The translations under genes and the position numbers were made by a program. From the NCBI GenBank assembly GCA_016935955.1, contig JAFGPY010000456.1, positions 1 through 19,197 of the forward strand: a DNA stretch of 19,197 bases, in the 5' to 3' direction. Source of the stretch: Planctomycetota bacterium (lineage in GTDB: Bacteria; Planctomycetota; Phycisphaerae; FEN-1346; JAACEH01). Below, piece by piece: positions 6,857 to 13,266 of this stretch; position 1 is the first letter of the stretch; every line of letters begins with the position of its first letter. A model generated the notes under the pieces. It was not told where the DNA came from, searched no databases, and saw only the letters and a program-made list of their open reading frames with translations.

Positions 6857-8428
6857 CTAAGACACCGGTAGACCGTTCAGAATGTTGATCAGCAGTGACA
6901 GGTCGCCAGGCTCCGCGCCGCCGTTCGCATCGAGGTCGAACTGCCGCGACTCATAGCCCGCCGGCAGAGGCATGCCGTTCAGGTCGTTGATCAGCAGTGA
7001 CATGTCCGACGGCTCGACGCCCCCGTCCACGTTGATGTCGCCCAGGAGCCGCACGGTCAGGGCGGCCGAGGCCTTGCCGCTGCCGCCATGGTCGGTCCCG
7101 GTAATCGTGACATTCAGCTTCACGTTGCCGACCGGGGCGACGTCGTGTGTGCCTCCGAGAACGTACCAGACCAGCGGGTTGGCCGTGGATTGCAGGGTGA
7201 CGCTGCCGGTGCTGGTCGGGTCGACGGTCACGGCCACAGCGTAGTGGGCGTTGCCGTTCGGGTCGTCGGTCACGTGAATCGTCATGACGGCCCGGTGCCG
7301 TCCCTTCGTGCCCACGAGCGTGTTCTGGTAGACCCAGCTCACGTCGGTGGCGGCCGTGGCGGCGATGGCTTCCGGCATAATCTCCGCGGCCTCCGCCAAT
7401 GTGGCGACCGTGGCTCGCACGACATTCGTGGCGAACACGTAGTCGAACTGCGCGCCGGCCGGTCCACGGCTGAAGTCGTCGCTCGTATGGTAATAGGGAT
7501 TCGCGTCGCTGAACAGCTCCTCCTCGGTATTCTCGATACACATGAATGCCGGGTAGCCGAACCAGGTGAACGACAAGTGGTCGCTGCCGCCCAACTCGGC
7601 CGTGAAGGGCGTCTCGGGGTCGATGGCCAGATCGGGCACGTAGGCCGTGGCCGCATCGATGAAGTCCAGCACCCAGGCCAGGTCGCCGACGCCGTACTGG
7701 CAATCCAGGTCGAGATCGATCGGAGCCTCCGGGTCGTCATCGTTATAGGGCCGCACGATCATGTCCAGGGCGATCATGCCGACGACGTTCTCGTCGTGCT
7801 CGAAGACTTCGGCCAGGACGTAGTCGAGGCTGCCGAGCAGGCCGTCCTCCTCGGCGTTGAAGGCGATGAAACGGATGGTAGACTTGAAACGGTATTGGCT
7901 CATGATGCGGGCGGCTTCCAGGACACCTGCCGTACCCGAAGCGTTGTCGTCACCGCCGGGCGCGGGGACGGCCTCGGTCGAATCGTAGTGGGCCCCGACA
8001 ATGAATATCCTCTCGGGCGTGACCTGGCCGGGCAACTCGGCCACGACGTTGGTGAAGTCGCCCTGCACGACGACGTTGAGGCCAAAGCTCGTGAGCTGAT
8101 TCACCAGGTAGAGGCGGGCTTCCTCGTTGCCGGGCATGTCGATGCCCCAGTAGGTATCGCGGCCGCGATAACCCTGATCGTACAACGACCCACCGTACAG
8201 GCCCAGCCCCATGTCCTCGATGGTCTGCAGGTACAGCTGGTACTGGATCTCGTCGCACTGGTCGACCATGCACTCGATCAACGGCTGCTGGGCGCAAGCC
8301 GGACAGACGACAGACGCCAGCAATGCAACCGCCGCAAACGTGCCGCCAAGGAATCGGCTCCACGCCGACCGGCTTTCGGCAGACGGCAGCCCCGTGACGA
8401 ATGCCAGTCGGGTAGCCATTGTCGTCAT
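6857..8428 (-). CDS. Secreted M28-family zinc peptidase with C-terminal dockerin-like module
   Basis: A 523-residue exported peptidase. The start at the ATG at 8428 is supported by GAGGAA 6 nt upstream. Residues 1-47 are a long-n-region signal peptide ending near CPACAQQ. The catalytic domain (about 85-345) carries all expected M28 co-catalytic zinc residues: His148 in AHYDS, Asp160/161 in GGDDNASGTAG, the Glu193-Glu194 pair in NAEEDG (general base and ligand), Asp222 in LDMI and His314 in YYHTSDD. M28 enzymes are mostly aminopeptidases, but the exact specificity cannot be assigned. Residues about 355-460 are a beta-rich domain opening with SWVYQNT. Residues 463-523 are two dockerin-like loops (DINVDGGVEPSD and DLDANGGAEPGD), each followed by an SLLIN helix, and the chain ends NGLPVS. 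This tail resembles that of the large strand-repeat protein downstream. The gene lies 189 bp before the sigma factor, on the same strand. Confidence 0.9.
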   Translation of the reverse strand: MTTMATRLAFVTGLPSAESRSAWSRFLGGTFAAVALLASVVCPACAQQPLIECMVDQCDEIQYQLYLQTIEDMGLGLYGGSLYDQGYRGRDTYWGIDMPGNEEARLYLVNQLTSFGLNVVVQGDFTNVVAELPGQVTPERIFIVGAHYDSTEAVPAPGGDDNASGTAGVLEAARIMSQYRFKSTIRFIAFNAEEDGLLGSLDYVLAEVFEHDENVVGMIALDMIVRPYNDDDPEAPIDLDLDCQYGVGDLAWVLDFIDAATAYVPDLAIDPETPFTAELGGSDHLSFTWFGYPAFMCIENTEEELFSDANPYYHTSDDFSRGPAGAQFDYVFATNVVRATVATLAEAAEIMPEAIAATAATDVSWVYQNTLVGTKGRHRAVMTIHVTDDPNGNAHYAVAVTVDPTSTGSVTLQSTANPLVWYVLGGTHDVAPVGNVKLNVTITGTDHGGSGKASAALTVRLLGDINVDGGVEPSDMSLLINDLNGMPLPAGYESRQFDLDANGGAEPGDLSLLINILNGLPVS

Positions 8429-8503
8429 TGGAGGTTCCTCACAAACGCCCGCACCAAGAAGGAGCCCACTTACCGGGCACACCACCGCACAACCCGCACC
8501 TTA

Positions 8504-8532
8504 AGTGTGCTCCAGAAAGCACCGCAAGTCAA
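8504..8532 (-). promoter_or_regulatory. Possible promoter of the M28 peptidase gene
   Basis: On the minus strand, TTGACT (8527-8532, 5 of 6) is followed after 17 bp by CACACT (8504-8509, 3 of 6), about 75 bp upstream of the ATG at 8428. The spacing and the shape of the -10 resemble the proposed promoter of the strand-repeat gene. The weak -10 keeps confidence low. Confidence 0.35.
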
Positions 8533-8569
8533 GCGGCTAAATGGGCTTAGAAATGATCCGCCAGAAGGA

Positions 8570-8602
8570 AGAGGCCCACAACGCTTTGCGCCGTGGGCCT
8601 CT
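8570..8602 (-). terminator. Hairpin terminator after the ATP-citrate lyase operon
   Basis: A perfect 10-bp stem, AGAGGCCCAC (8570-8579) with GTGGGCCTCT (8593-8602), has a further short GC pairing inside the loop. In minus-strand RNA it is followed by a pyrimidine-rich CTTCCTTCT tract. It lies about 110 nt downstream of the large-subunit stop at 8712 and before the M28 promoter region, so it probably ends the regulator/lyase transcript. Confidence 0.7.
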
Positions 8603-8711
8603 CGAGTGCCGATACGCCGCCGCGACTCATCTCTCGATGCGGTTTCTGAAGGCAGACGTACCGGACAAGAAGAAGTTGCAATAGCCTCCGCAATGTGGGA
8701 CAAACAGCTAA

Positions 8712-10796
8712 TCAACCGAGAGAATCGGCCGGCCTGCAGAGTGCGATACATTCGTTGACCGGAATGCGCATGTCCATGGGGTTGCCGTGATCCTGGTGGT
8801 CAAGAAACTCGGCCACGCCCCCGGCTGCACGACCCAGGGCGAACACGCTGAAGGCGATGTCGCAAGCCCTGCGAACGGTCATGCGTTTCTCTTTCAGCGA
8901 CTTCCAGCACAAGCCCAGCACAACCGACGCAATCGCTCCGTCCAGGTTCACCGCCCAGACGTTCCGGGCCACGCCGATCTCTTTCAGCCGATGGGCCAGT
9001 CCGTGATAGAACTCCAGGAAAACGTTCCGCAGCCCGTTGCGGCTCAGGTAGTCGGCGATGACACGCTCGCGAGGATCGTAGTTTACCGGATCGTTTCTGA
9101 ACACAGGATGGCCCAGACACGGGATGCGTGCGTAGTCGGTGCCTGCTTCCTTGGCGGCGTTGCGCTGCCGATTGAAACGGTCGGCTTCGCTGTTGACCAG
9201 CATCTGCACGTCCAGGCTCTGCTCGGCGGCATACGGATCGACCAGGTTGGCCTTTCCGAAAACTCCAAGCAGGTACTCGATGGCCCGCCGCCCGTTGCCG
9301 CCGTGAACATCGCCAATGCAGGCCAGCGTCGCGATCATGGCCGTATTCGGAGCGTTTCCGGCGGAGGTCGACAACTTGGCGCCCTGGGCGGAAATCGTTC
9401 CCGGCCCGTTGGTGATCGATGCGATCAGGCACCGCTGAATCAGGGCGACCTCAAACGGCTGCGGCCGCTCGCCTGTCCAGGACAACATCGTAGCCTCCGT
9501 GAACGAGCATTCCTCCATGACCTTCTCCACGCAGTGACCGTAGATTCGCGTGACCTGTCCGTCGTTCGACGAGGTGTAGCTGGCGTTGCGCATGTCCCGC
9601 TTCGGCGGCGTAGCGCCGAGGGTCTCCTTGCTCAGCACCTTGACCTGGGACGCGTAGGGTTCGGGAATCGTGCCGCGGGCCATGACCAGACGCCCCGGCA
9701 GGCTCTTGGCAAGCTGGCGGTAATCAACGAACCACGGGTTGAGTCGCTGCGGCTTGGGCGGCTGGAAATCACGCTCGATGCCCAACACGTCACAGATCAG
9801 CGCCGCTGCGGCCGGAAGGTGGTGCAGCGTCCTGATGCGGACGCCGCGTTTCAGGGCCGCCGCCAGTTCGGGGGTCTTTTCGTACTTGCGGCCCGGGTCG
9901 AACGGTTCGATGCCGAAGTACTCGTCGAACAGTTTCATTTTGGCCGCCGCCGAGGTCTTGCCCCCGCCCACAACCGCTCCCGCGTGTCCCAGCGACAGAT
10001 CGAACTTCTCGAGAATCTCGCCCGTGACGTAAGCGATAAGCGGAACCGGGTACTTGCTCTCGGCGAGCATCCGCACAGCGTCAGCCTCGTACAGCCCGCC
10101 GGGCTCGACGTAGGCCACGACCAGTTTCGTGTGCTCGTCCTGCCTGGCCGCTTCGAGCAGGTCCTTCAAGGGAAACATAATCAGGGCGTCCTTGCCCGTC
10201 GAGATGCCGAAGCTGGTGCCCAACCCCGCGCTCAACAGGTACGACGCCATGGTGTTCACCATGTTGCCGCTGTTGGAGATGATCGTTGTGGAGCCGGGCC
10301 GGAAACTGTCGGCCGGACTGTTGCCCCCAACCGCCCCGACGCGCACGCCGTCGTGCGAGTTGATCATGCCCAGCGTGTTACAACCCATGACGTCGATGTC
10401 GGCCTGTGAGCAGATCTGGGCGATCTTGGCCGTCACCTCGACCGACACGTGTTCGGTGATGACGAACAGCGTCTCGACGCTGCCACGCCCGTACTCGACG
10501 ATGCCCTTGACGTCGCCATAGACCGCGGGCGGCGGCGAATAGACAATGACCTTGTTGGGGCGTCCCTGTTCGGGCAGGTTCTTGAACATCTCCTCGGCCG
10601 TCGAGAACACGGGAATCGACTGGCCGCCCGGGATGTCGATGGTTTGTCCGCCTTTGCCCAGTGCCCATCCCCCGACGATATTGCCGCAGTACGATTGCGA
10701 AATCGCCGTGACCTTCTGCGCCTCGCGGCCGGTGATATTCGAAACCGCCACGCGGTCGCCGGCCTTCAGCAACTGTTTCAGTGCGGTCGCTCTCAT
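8712..10796 (-). CDS. aclA: ATP-citrate lyase large subunit (SCS-alpha-like plus citrate-synthase-like fusion)
   Basis: A 694-residue cytoplasmic enzyme subunit, proposed to cleave citrate with CoA and ATP into acetyl-CoA and oxaloacetate together with the neighbouring ATP-grasp subunit. Residues about 1-340 resemble the alpha subunit of succinyl-CoA synthetase: a CoA-binding N-terminus (SNITGREAQKVT), SNSGNMVNTMASYLLSAGLGTS, then SLGHAGAVVGGGKTSAA with phosphohistidine candidate His271. Residues about 410-680 resemble citrate synthase: DVHGGNGRRAIEYL (His498), GHPVFRNDPVNYDPRERV (His563) and NLDGAIASVVL (Asp619), a full His-His-Asp set. The start at 10796 forms TGATG with the stop of the upstream gene and has GGAGGA (10805-10810) 8 nt upstream. 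It is longer than the ~608 residues of green-sulfur-bacterial AclA, with extra sequence around 345-430. Naming follows the aclBA order of Chlorobium; plant names are reversed. Another 3-hydroxyacyl-CoA substrate remains possible. Confidence 0.82.
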   Translation of the reverse strand: MRATALKQLLKAGDRVAVSNITGREAQKVTAISQSYCGNIVGGWALGKGGQTIDIPGGQSIPVFSTAEEMFKNLPEQGRPNKVIVYSPPPAVYGDVKGIVEYGRGSVETLFVITEHVSVEVTAKIAQICSQADIDVMGCNTLGMINSHDGVRVGAVGGNSPADSFRPGSTTIISNSGNMVNTMASYLLSAGLGTSFGISTGKDALIMFPLKDLLEAARQDEHTKLVVAYVEPGGLYEADAVRMLAESKYPVPLIAYVTGEILEKFDLSLGHAGAVVGGGKTSAAAKMKLFDEYFGIEPFDPGRKYEKTPELAAALKRGVRIRTLHHLPAAAALICDVLGIERDFQPPKPQRLNPWFVDYRQLAKSLPGRLVMARGTIPEPYASQVKVLSKETLGATPPKRDMRNASYTSSNDGQVTRIYGHCVEKVMEECSFTEATMLSWTGERPQPFEVALIQRCLIASITNGPGTISAQGAKLSTSAGNAPNTAMIATLACIGDVHGGNGRRAIEYLLGVFGKANLVDPYAAEQSLDVQMLVNSEADRFNRQRNAAKEAGTDYARIPCLGHPVFRNDPVNYDPRERVIADYLSRNGLRNVFLEFYHGLAHRLKEIGVARNVWAVNLDGAIASVVLGLCWKSLKEKRMTVRRACDIAFSVFALGRAAGGVAEFLDHQDHGNPMDMRIPVNECIALCRPADSLG

Positions 10797-12031
10797 CAGA
10801 TGTTTCCTCCGTTGCTGCATGCGGCGGCAAACTGGGCGGCGTACTCCGCCACCTGGGTCACCGGTGTATCCGGGCCGAACATCACATGCGGTAGTTGCAG
10901 CGATTCCAGCGTCTCCTTCATCGTGATCATTCCCTGTACCAGGCGCGGGCCGCCGCGACCGACGATCACCGGCGTCGCGATCGGACCGTGCTCGTCGACA
11001 TAGTCGCGAAGGGCGTCGGCGATAGCCTTGAACGTGACGTCGATCAGCGTGTTGTTGGCATTGCCCCCGAGGATGAGAATGACGTCCGCCTTGTGCAGGT
11101 GATGCTCGAAACAGATGCGGGCCGTGCCGTACATCCGCTCGTAAGGCGGGTTGCCGCCAAAGTCCGAGAGGAAGATCGGGCTGCCGCCGTTCTGCATCAG
11201 CGTCTCGGTGATGATCGTCGACGCCCCGCCGCCGAAGAGGATCGGCAGGACCTTCGTGCCGCCGAGGTCGGCCACGTGGGCCTGGCCCTGGTGGCTCGAC
11301 GCGCTCCAGGCGGCCATCTCCTCCTCGAACGGCGTCTCGTTGGCCGGGTACTCCGGCAACGGGAAACCGAGGTTCTTGAACTTGAAGTTGGCCTCATCGA
11401 AAACGGCCTTGAAATCGCAGGCGTACGGAACGCCGCCGGGCGTGATCCGCCAGGGATTGACCTCGCACATCTGCATGCCGGTCGAGATGAACATGTCCCA
11501 GAGCCCGACCAGGCTGCGCGACAGTACGCTGGCCGTGTTCTTCGGGCATCCCAGTCGCGTCAGAAGCTCGCTGGCTTGATAGGCGTCGAGGCCCTTATAC
11601 ACGTCGATGGCCACCGTCGCCTTCTTATCTTCCTCGACCTCCTCGATGTTCATGCCGCCGGAGAGCGACACGGTGATGGCCGGACCGCGAAAACGCGAGT
11701 CGTAGGTGATGGCCGTATAGGCTTCGCTCTGGGCCGGAACGTACTCGACCAGGTACGCCGTCCTCGGCAGGTGGCCGTTGACCTCGGTGCTCTGCACGCG
11801 CTTGAGTTCCTTCTGGGCCTCGACGTAGTCGCCGACGTTGCGGATCACGCCGGCCTTGCCGCGTTTGCCGGTCAGAACGTCGGGCTTGACCAGAGCCCGA
11901 CCGCCCCACCTCTTCAACGCCTCGCGGATCTCGGCTCCCGAGGCCTCAGCCTTGAGGTAGCCGGGCGCCTGAAGGCTGAACCTCGGCGCCAGGTGCTCCA
12001 GGAACATCAACTCCGTAATCTGGGCTGACAT
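10796..12031 (-). CDS. aclB: ATP-citrate lyase ATP-grasp subunit
   Basis: A 411-residue subunit homologous to the N-terminal part of animal ATP-citrate lyase and to SCS-beta. ATP-grasp features at about residues 10-235 include ALVKPDVLTGKRGKAGVI, EYVPAQSEAYTAI, SLSGGMNIEEVEEDK and the metal-site CEVNPWRI. The citrate-binding domain (PF16114-like, about 240-410) includes LFGGGASTIITETL, LILGGNANNTLIDVTFKAI, IVGRGGPRLVQGM and LPHVMFGPDTPV, which line up with the citrate-contact segments of the human enzyme (GGSIANFTNV, RRGGP). These support citrate rather than succinate as substrate. The start is taken at the ATG at 12031, with GAGGAG (12041-12046) 9 nt upstream; a longer frame back to 12220 lies inside gntR and is discarded. 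The gene follows the regulator by 13 nt and overlaps the large subunit by one base, so the three form one operon. Confidence 0.9.
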   Translation of the reverse strand: MSAQITELMFLEHLAPRFSLQAPGYLKAEASGAEIREALKRWGGRALVKPDVLTGKRGKAGVIRNVGDYVEAQKELKRVQSTEVNGHLPRTAYLVEYVPAQSEAYTAITYDSRFRGPAITVSLSGGMNIEEVEEDKKATVAIDVYKGLDAYQASELLTRLGCPKNTASVLSRSLVGLWDMFISTGMQMCEVNPWRITPGGVPYACDFKAVFDEANFKFKNLGFPLPEYPANETPFEEEMAAWSASSHQGQAHVADLGGTKVLPILFGGGASTIITETLMQNGGSPIFLSDFGGNPPYERMYGTARICFEHHLHKADVILILGGNANNTLIDVTFKAIADALRDYVDEHGPIATPVIVGRGGPRLVQGMITMKETLESLQLPHVMFGPDTPVTQVAEYAAQFAAACSNGGNI

Positions 12032-12044
12032 GGTGATGCTCTCC

Positions 12045-13040
12045 TCACGATCGTTCCTCAGTTCGCCGCTTACGCAGTTCAAGCAGTGCAACACGCAGGT
12101 TGTTGACCGATCCCTTGTCCGGAGCAAACAGGAATTCCACCAGCGGCTTGTCGGCGGCAACCGTCTCGATGCTGCGGCGCCGCGACGGCGACACGATGAT
12201 CGCGTCGACGCTGTCGACAAAATGCAGCATCTTGTCGGGAGCGGAGGACACGCACTGGCTCACGCGACGGCTGTCGATGCCCATCGTCAACAGCGTCGTC
12301 GCCATCTCGTCGATGAATTCCTTGCTGGCGCCAAGCAGACCGATCTTCGCATTGCTCGGAATGCGGGCGATGCGAACGATCGTCGACATCTCCGGCTGCA
12401 GGTTCACGCCGACCAGCGGCGGCCCGTCCGTCGGAAGCAGCCCTTCCAACTCGTCGACGTGATAGAACGATGTCACGACAATGTCGGCCGACTTTATCTC
12501 GGCAAGCGTCTGCTCGGGATTCTCGTGGATGGCGCTGAGCAGCACCGGCGTGATGGTCACTCCGGCGTCCAGCATCAGGTGTTCGGAGAAATAGGTCAGT
12601 TGTTCGCGGTTGCATTCCACGAACACCAGGCGGATGTGGCTGAGCAGTTCGCGTTTCTCGCGAATGAACGTTTCCGCCGCTTCGCTGTACTCGTCGACGC
12701 TGAACCCGAGCGATAGCGCCTCCTCAACGGAATGTTCGATGGCCTTCATCAGTCGCTCGCGGCGGTGCCGGCTCTCCAGCCGGCGGGCCGGGCCGGTTAC
12801 CAGCGTTCCCTTGCCCACGTTCGACGACACCAGCTGCTCGCGTTCGAGTTCCGCGTAGGCCATGCTGACCGTATTGCGGCTGACGCCCAGTCGCGCGGCC
12901 AGGTCGCGTTGGGCAGGCAACAGAATCTCCTCGGTCGTGGGCGACGACTCGAGGACTTTGCGGATGCCCTCCTTGATCTGGATATAGAGCGGAATGCCGC
13001 TCTTACGCTGCAGAGGAGTGACGAAATTCTCCAGATTCAT
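12045..13040 (-). CDS. GntR-family transcriptional regulator of the citrate divergon
   Basis: A 331-residue DNA-binding protein. Residues about 12-84 are a GntR winged helix-turn-helix (SGIPLYIQIKEGIRKVL; LPAQRDLAARLGVSRNTVSMAYAELEREQLV; VGKGTLV). The remainder (about 115-325) is not a FadR, UTRA or MocR-aminotransferase domain that I recognise. It has alternating strands and helices such as IRLVFVECNREQLTYFSEHL, ADIVVTSFYHVDEL, AKIGLLGASKEFIDEM and VDAIIVSPSRRRSIE, suggesting a two-lobed alpha/beta effector domain. It is the first gene of the lyase operon and is transcribed divergently from aconitase. The shared intergenic region is full of CCAAT boxes, its likely operators. Autoregulation and response to citrate or another TCA metabolite are inferences. 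The ATG at 13040 has GAGGG about 8 nt upstream. Confidence 0.85.
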   Translation of the reverse strand: MNLENFVTPLQRKSGIPLYIQIKEGIRKVLESSPTTEEILLPAQRDLAARLGVSRNTVSMAYAELEREQLVSSNVGKGTLVTGPARRLESRHRRERLMKAIEHSVEEALSLGFSVDEYSEAAETFIREKRELLSHIRLVFVECNREQLTYFSEHLMLDAGVTITPVLLSAIHENPEQTLAEIKSADIVVTSFYHVDELEGLLPTDGPPLVGVNLQPEMSTIVRIARIPSNAKIGLLGASKEFIDEMATTLLTMGIDSRRVSQCVSSAPDKMLHFVDSVDAIIVSPSRRRSIETVAADKPLVEFLFAPDKGSVNNLRVALLELRKRRTEERS

Positions 13041-13091
13041 TCAGTGGCCCTCAATAGAGACAATATGCCCAATGGCCTAGTCCAATGGAAC

Positions 13092-13119
13092 ATTTATCCC
13101 ATCCGACCCCGCCTGTCAA
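13092..13119 (-). promoter_or_regulatory. Promoter of the gntR-aclB-aclA operon
   Basis: On the minus strand a perfect -35 TTGACA (13114-13119) is followed after 16 bp by ATAAAT (13092-13097), or by TAAATG after 17 bp. The predicted start is near 13085, inside the first CCAATGG box, leaving a leader of about 45 nt to the ATG at 13040. Confidence 0.6.
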
Positions 13120-13149
13120 GCTTTATCAGCGTATTTCCGAGGATTTGGT

Positions 13150-13178
13150 TTGCAATTGGCCCAATATTGGCTTATAAG
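13150..13178 (+). promoter_or_regulatory. Promoter of the aconitase-isocitrate dehydrogenase operon
   Basis: TTGCAA (13150-13155, 4 of 6) is followed after 17 bp by TATAAG (13173-13178, 5 of 6). The spacer is almost filled by the overlapping palindromes at 13155-13170. The predicted start near 13185 abuts ATTGGACTAAT (13187-13197). The leader of about 80 nt contains two further CCAATG boxes before the RBS AGGAGGA at 13256-13262. Confidence 0.6.
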
Positions 13179-13266
13179 CCTCACAAATTGGACTAATGCT
13201 GTGGGCCAATGTGGCGACCGGACCAATGCATCCGACGACGTGACACTATTACGGCAGGAGGAAACC

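Larger units (their letters stand above)
13069..13228. promoter_or_regulatory. Cluster of CCAAT/ATTGG boxes, probable GntR operators
   Basis: Eight copies of CCAAT lie within 160 bp. Five are on the plus strand, starting at 13069, 13082, 13161, 13206 and 13223. Three are on the minus strand, seen as ATTGG at 13155, 13166 and 13187. They include a direct repeat of CCAATGG (13069-13075, 13082-13088), the perfect palindrome ATTGGCCCAAT (13155-13165) overlapping the perfect palindrome CCAATATTGG (13161-13170), and the imperfect palindrome ATTGGACTAAT (13187-13197). They cover the spacer and start site of the plus promoter and the start site of the minus promoter, as repressor sites would. Confidence 0.65.

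Noticed and set aside
7088..8758. Long plus-strand open frame (556 codons) opposite the M28 peptidase
   Set aside because: It is antisense to a gene with complete catalytic motifs. Its translation is rich in R, G, V, H and D with no recognisable domain, as expected from the complement of high-GC coding DNA.
8787..10409. Plus-strand open frame (540 codons) opposite the lyase large subunit
   Set aside because: It is an antisense shadow in GC-rich DNA; there is no RBS or domain, and the minus strand encodes a clear enzyme.
12032..12220. N-terminal extension of the ATP-grasp subunit into the gntR gene
   Set aside because: The extra residues are an out-of-frame reading of gntR, and GAGGAG lies just upstream of the ATG at 12031.
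13150..13266. Extension of aconitase to an upstream TTG at 13150
   Set aside because: This segment contains the promoter and CCAAT boxes, the added residues do not resemble aconitase, and the ATG at 13267 has an excellent RBS.
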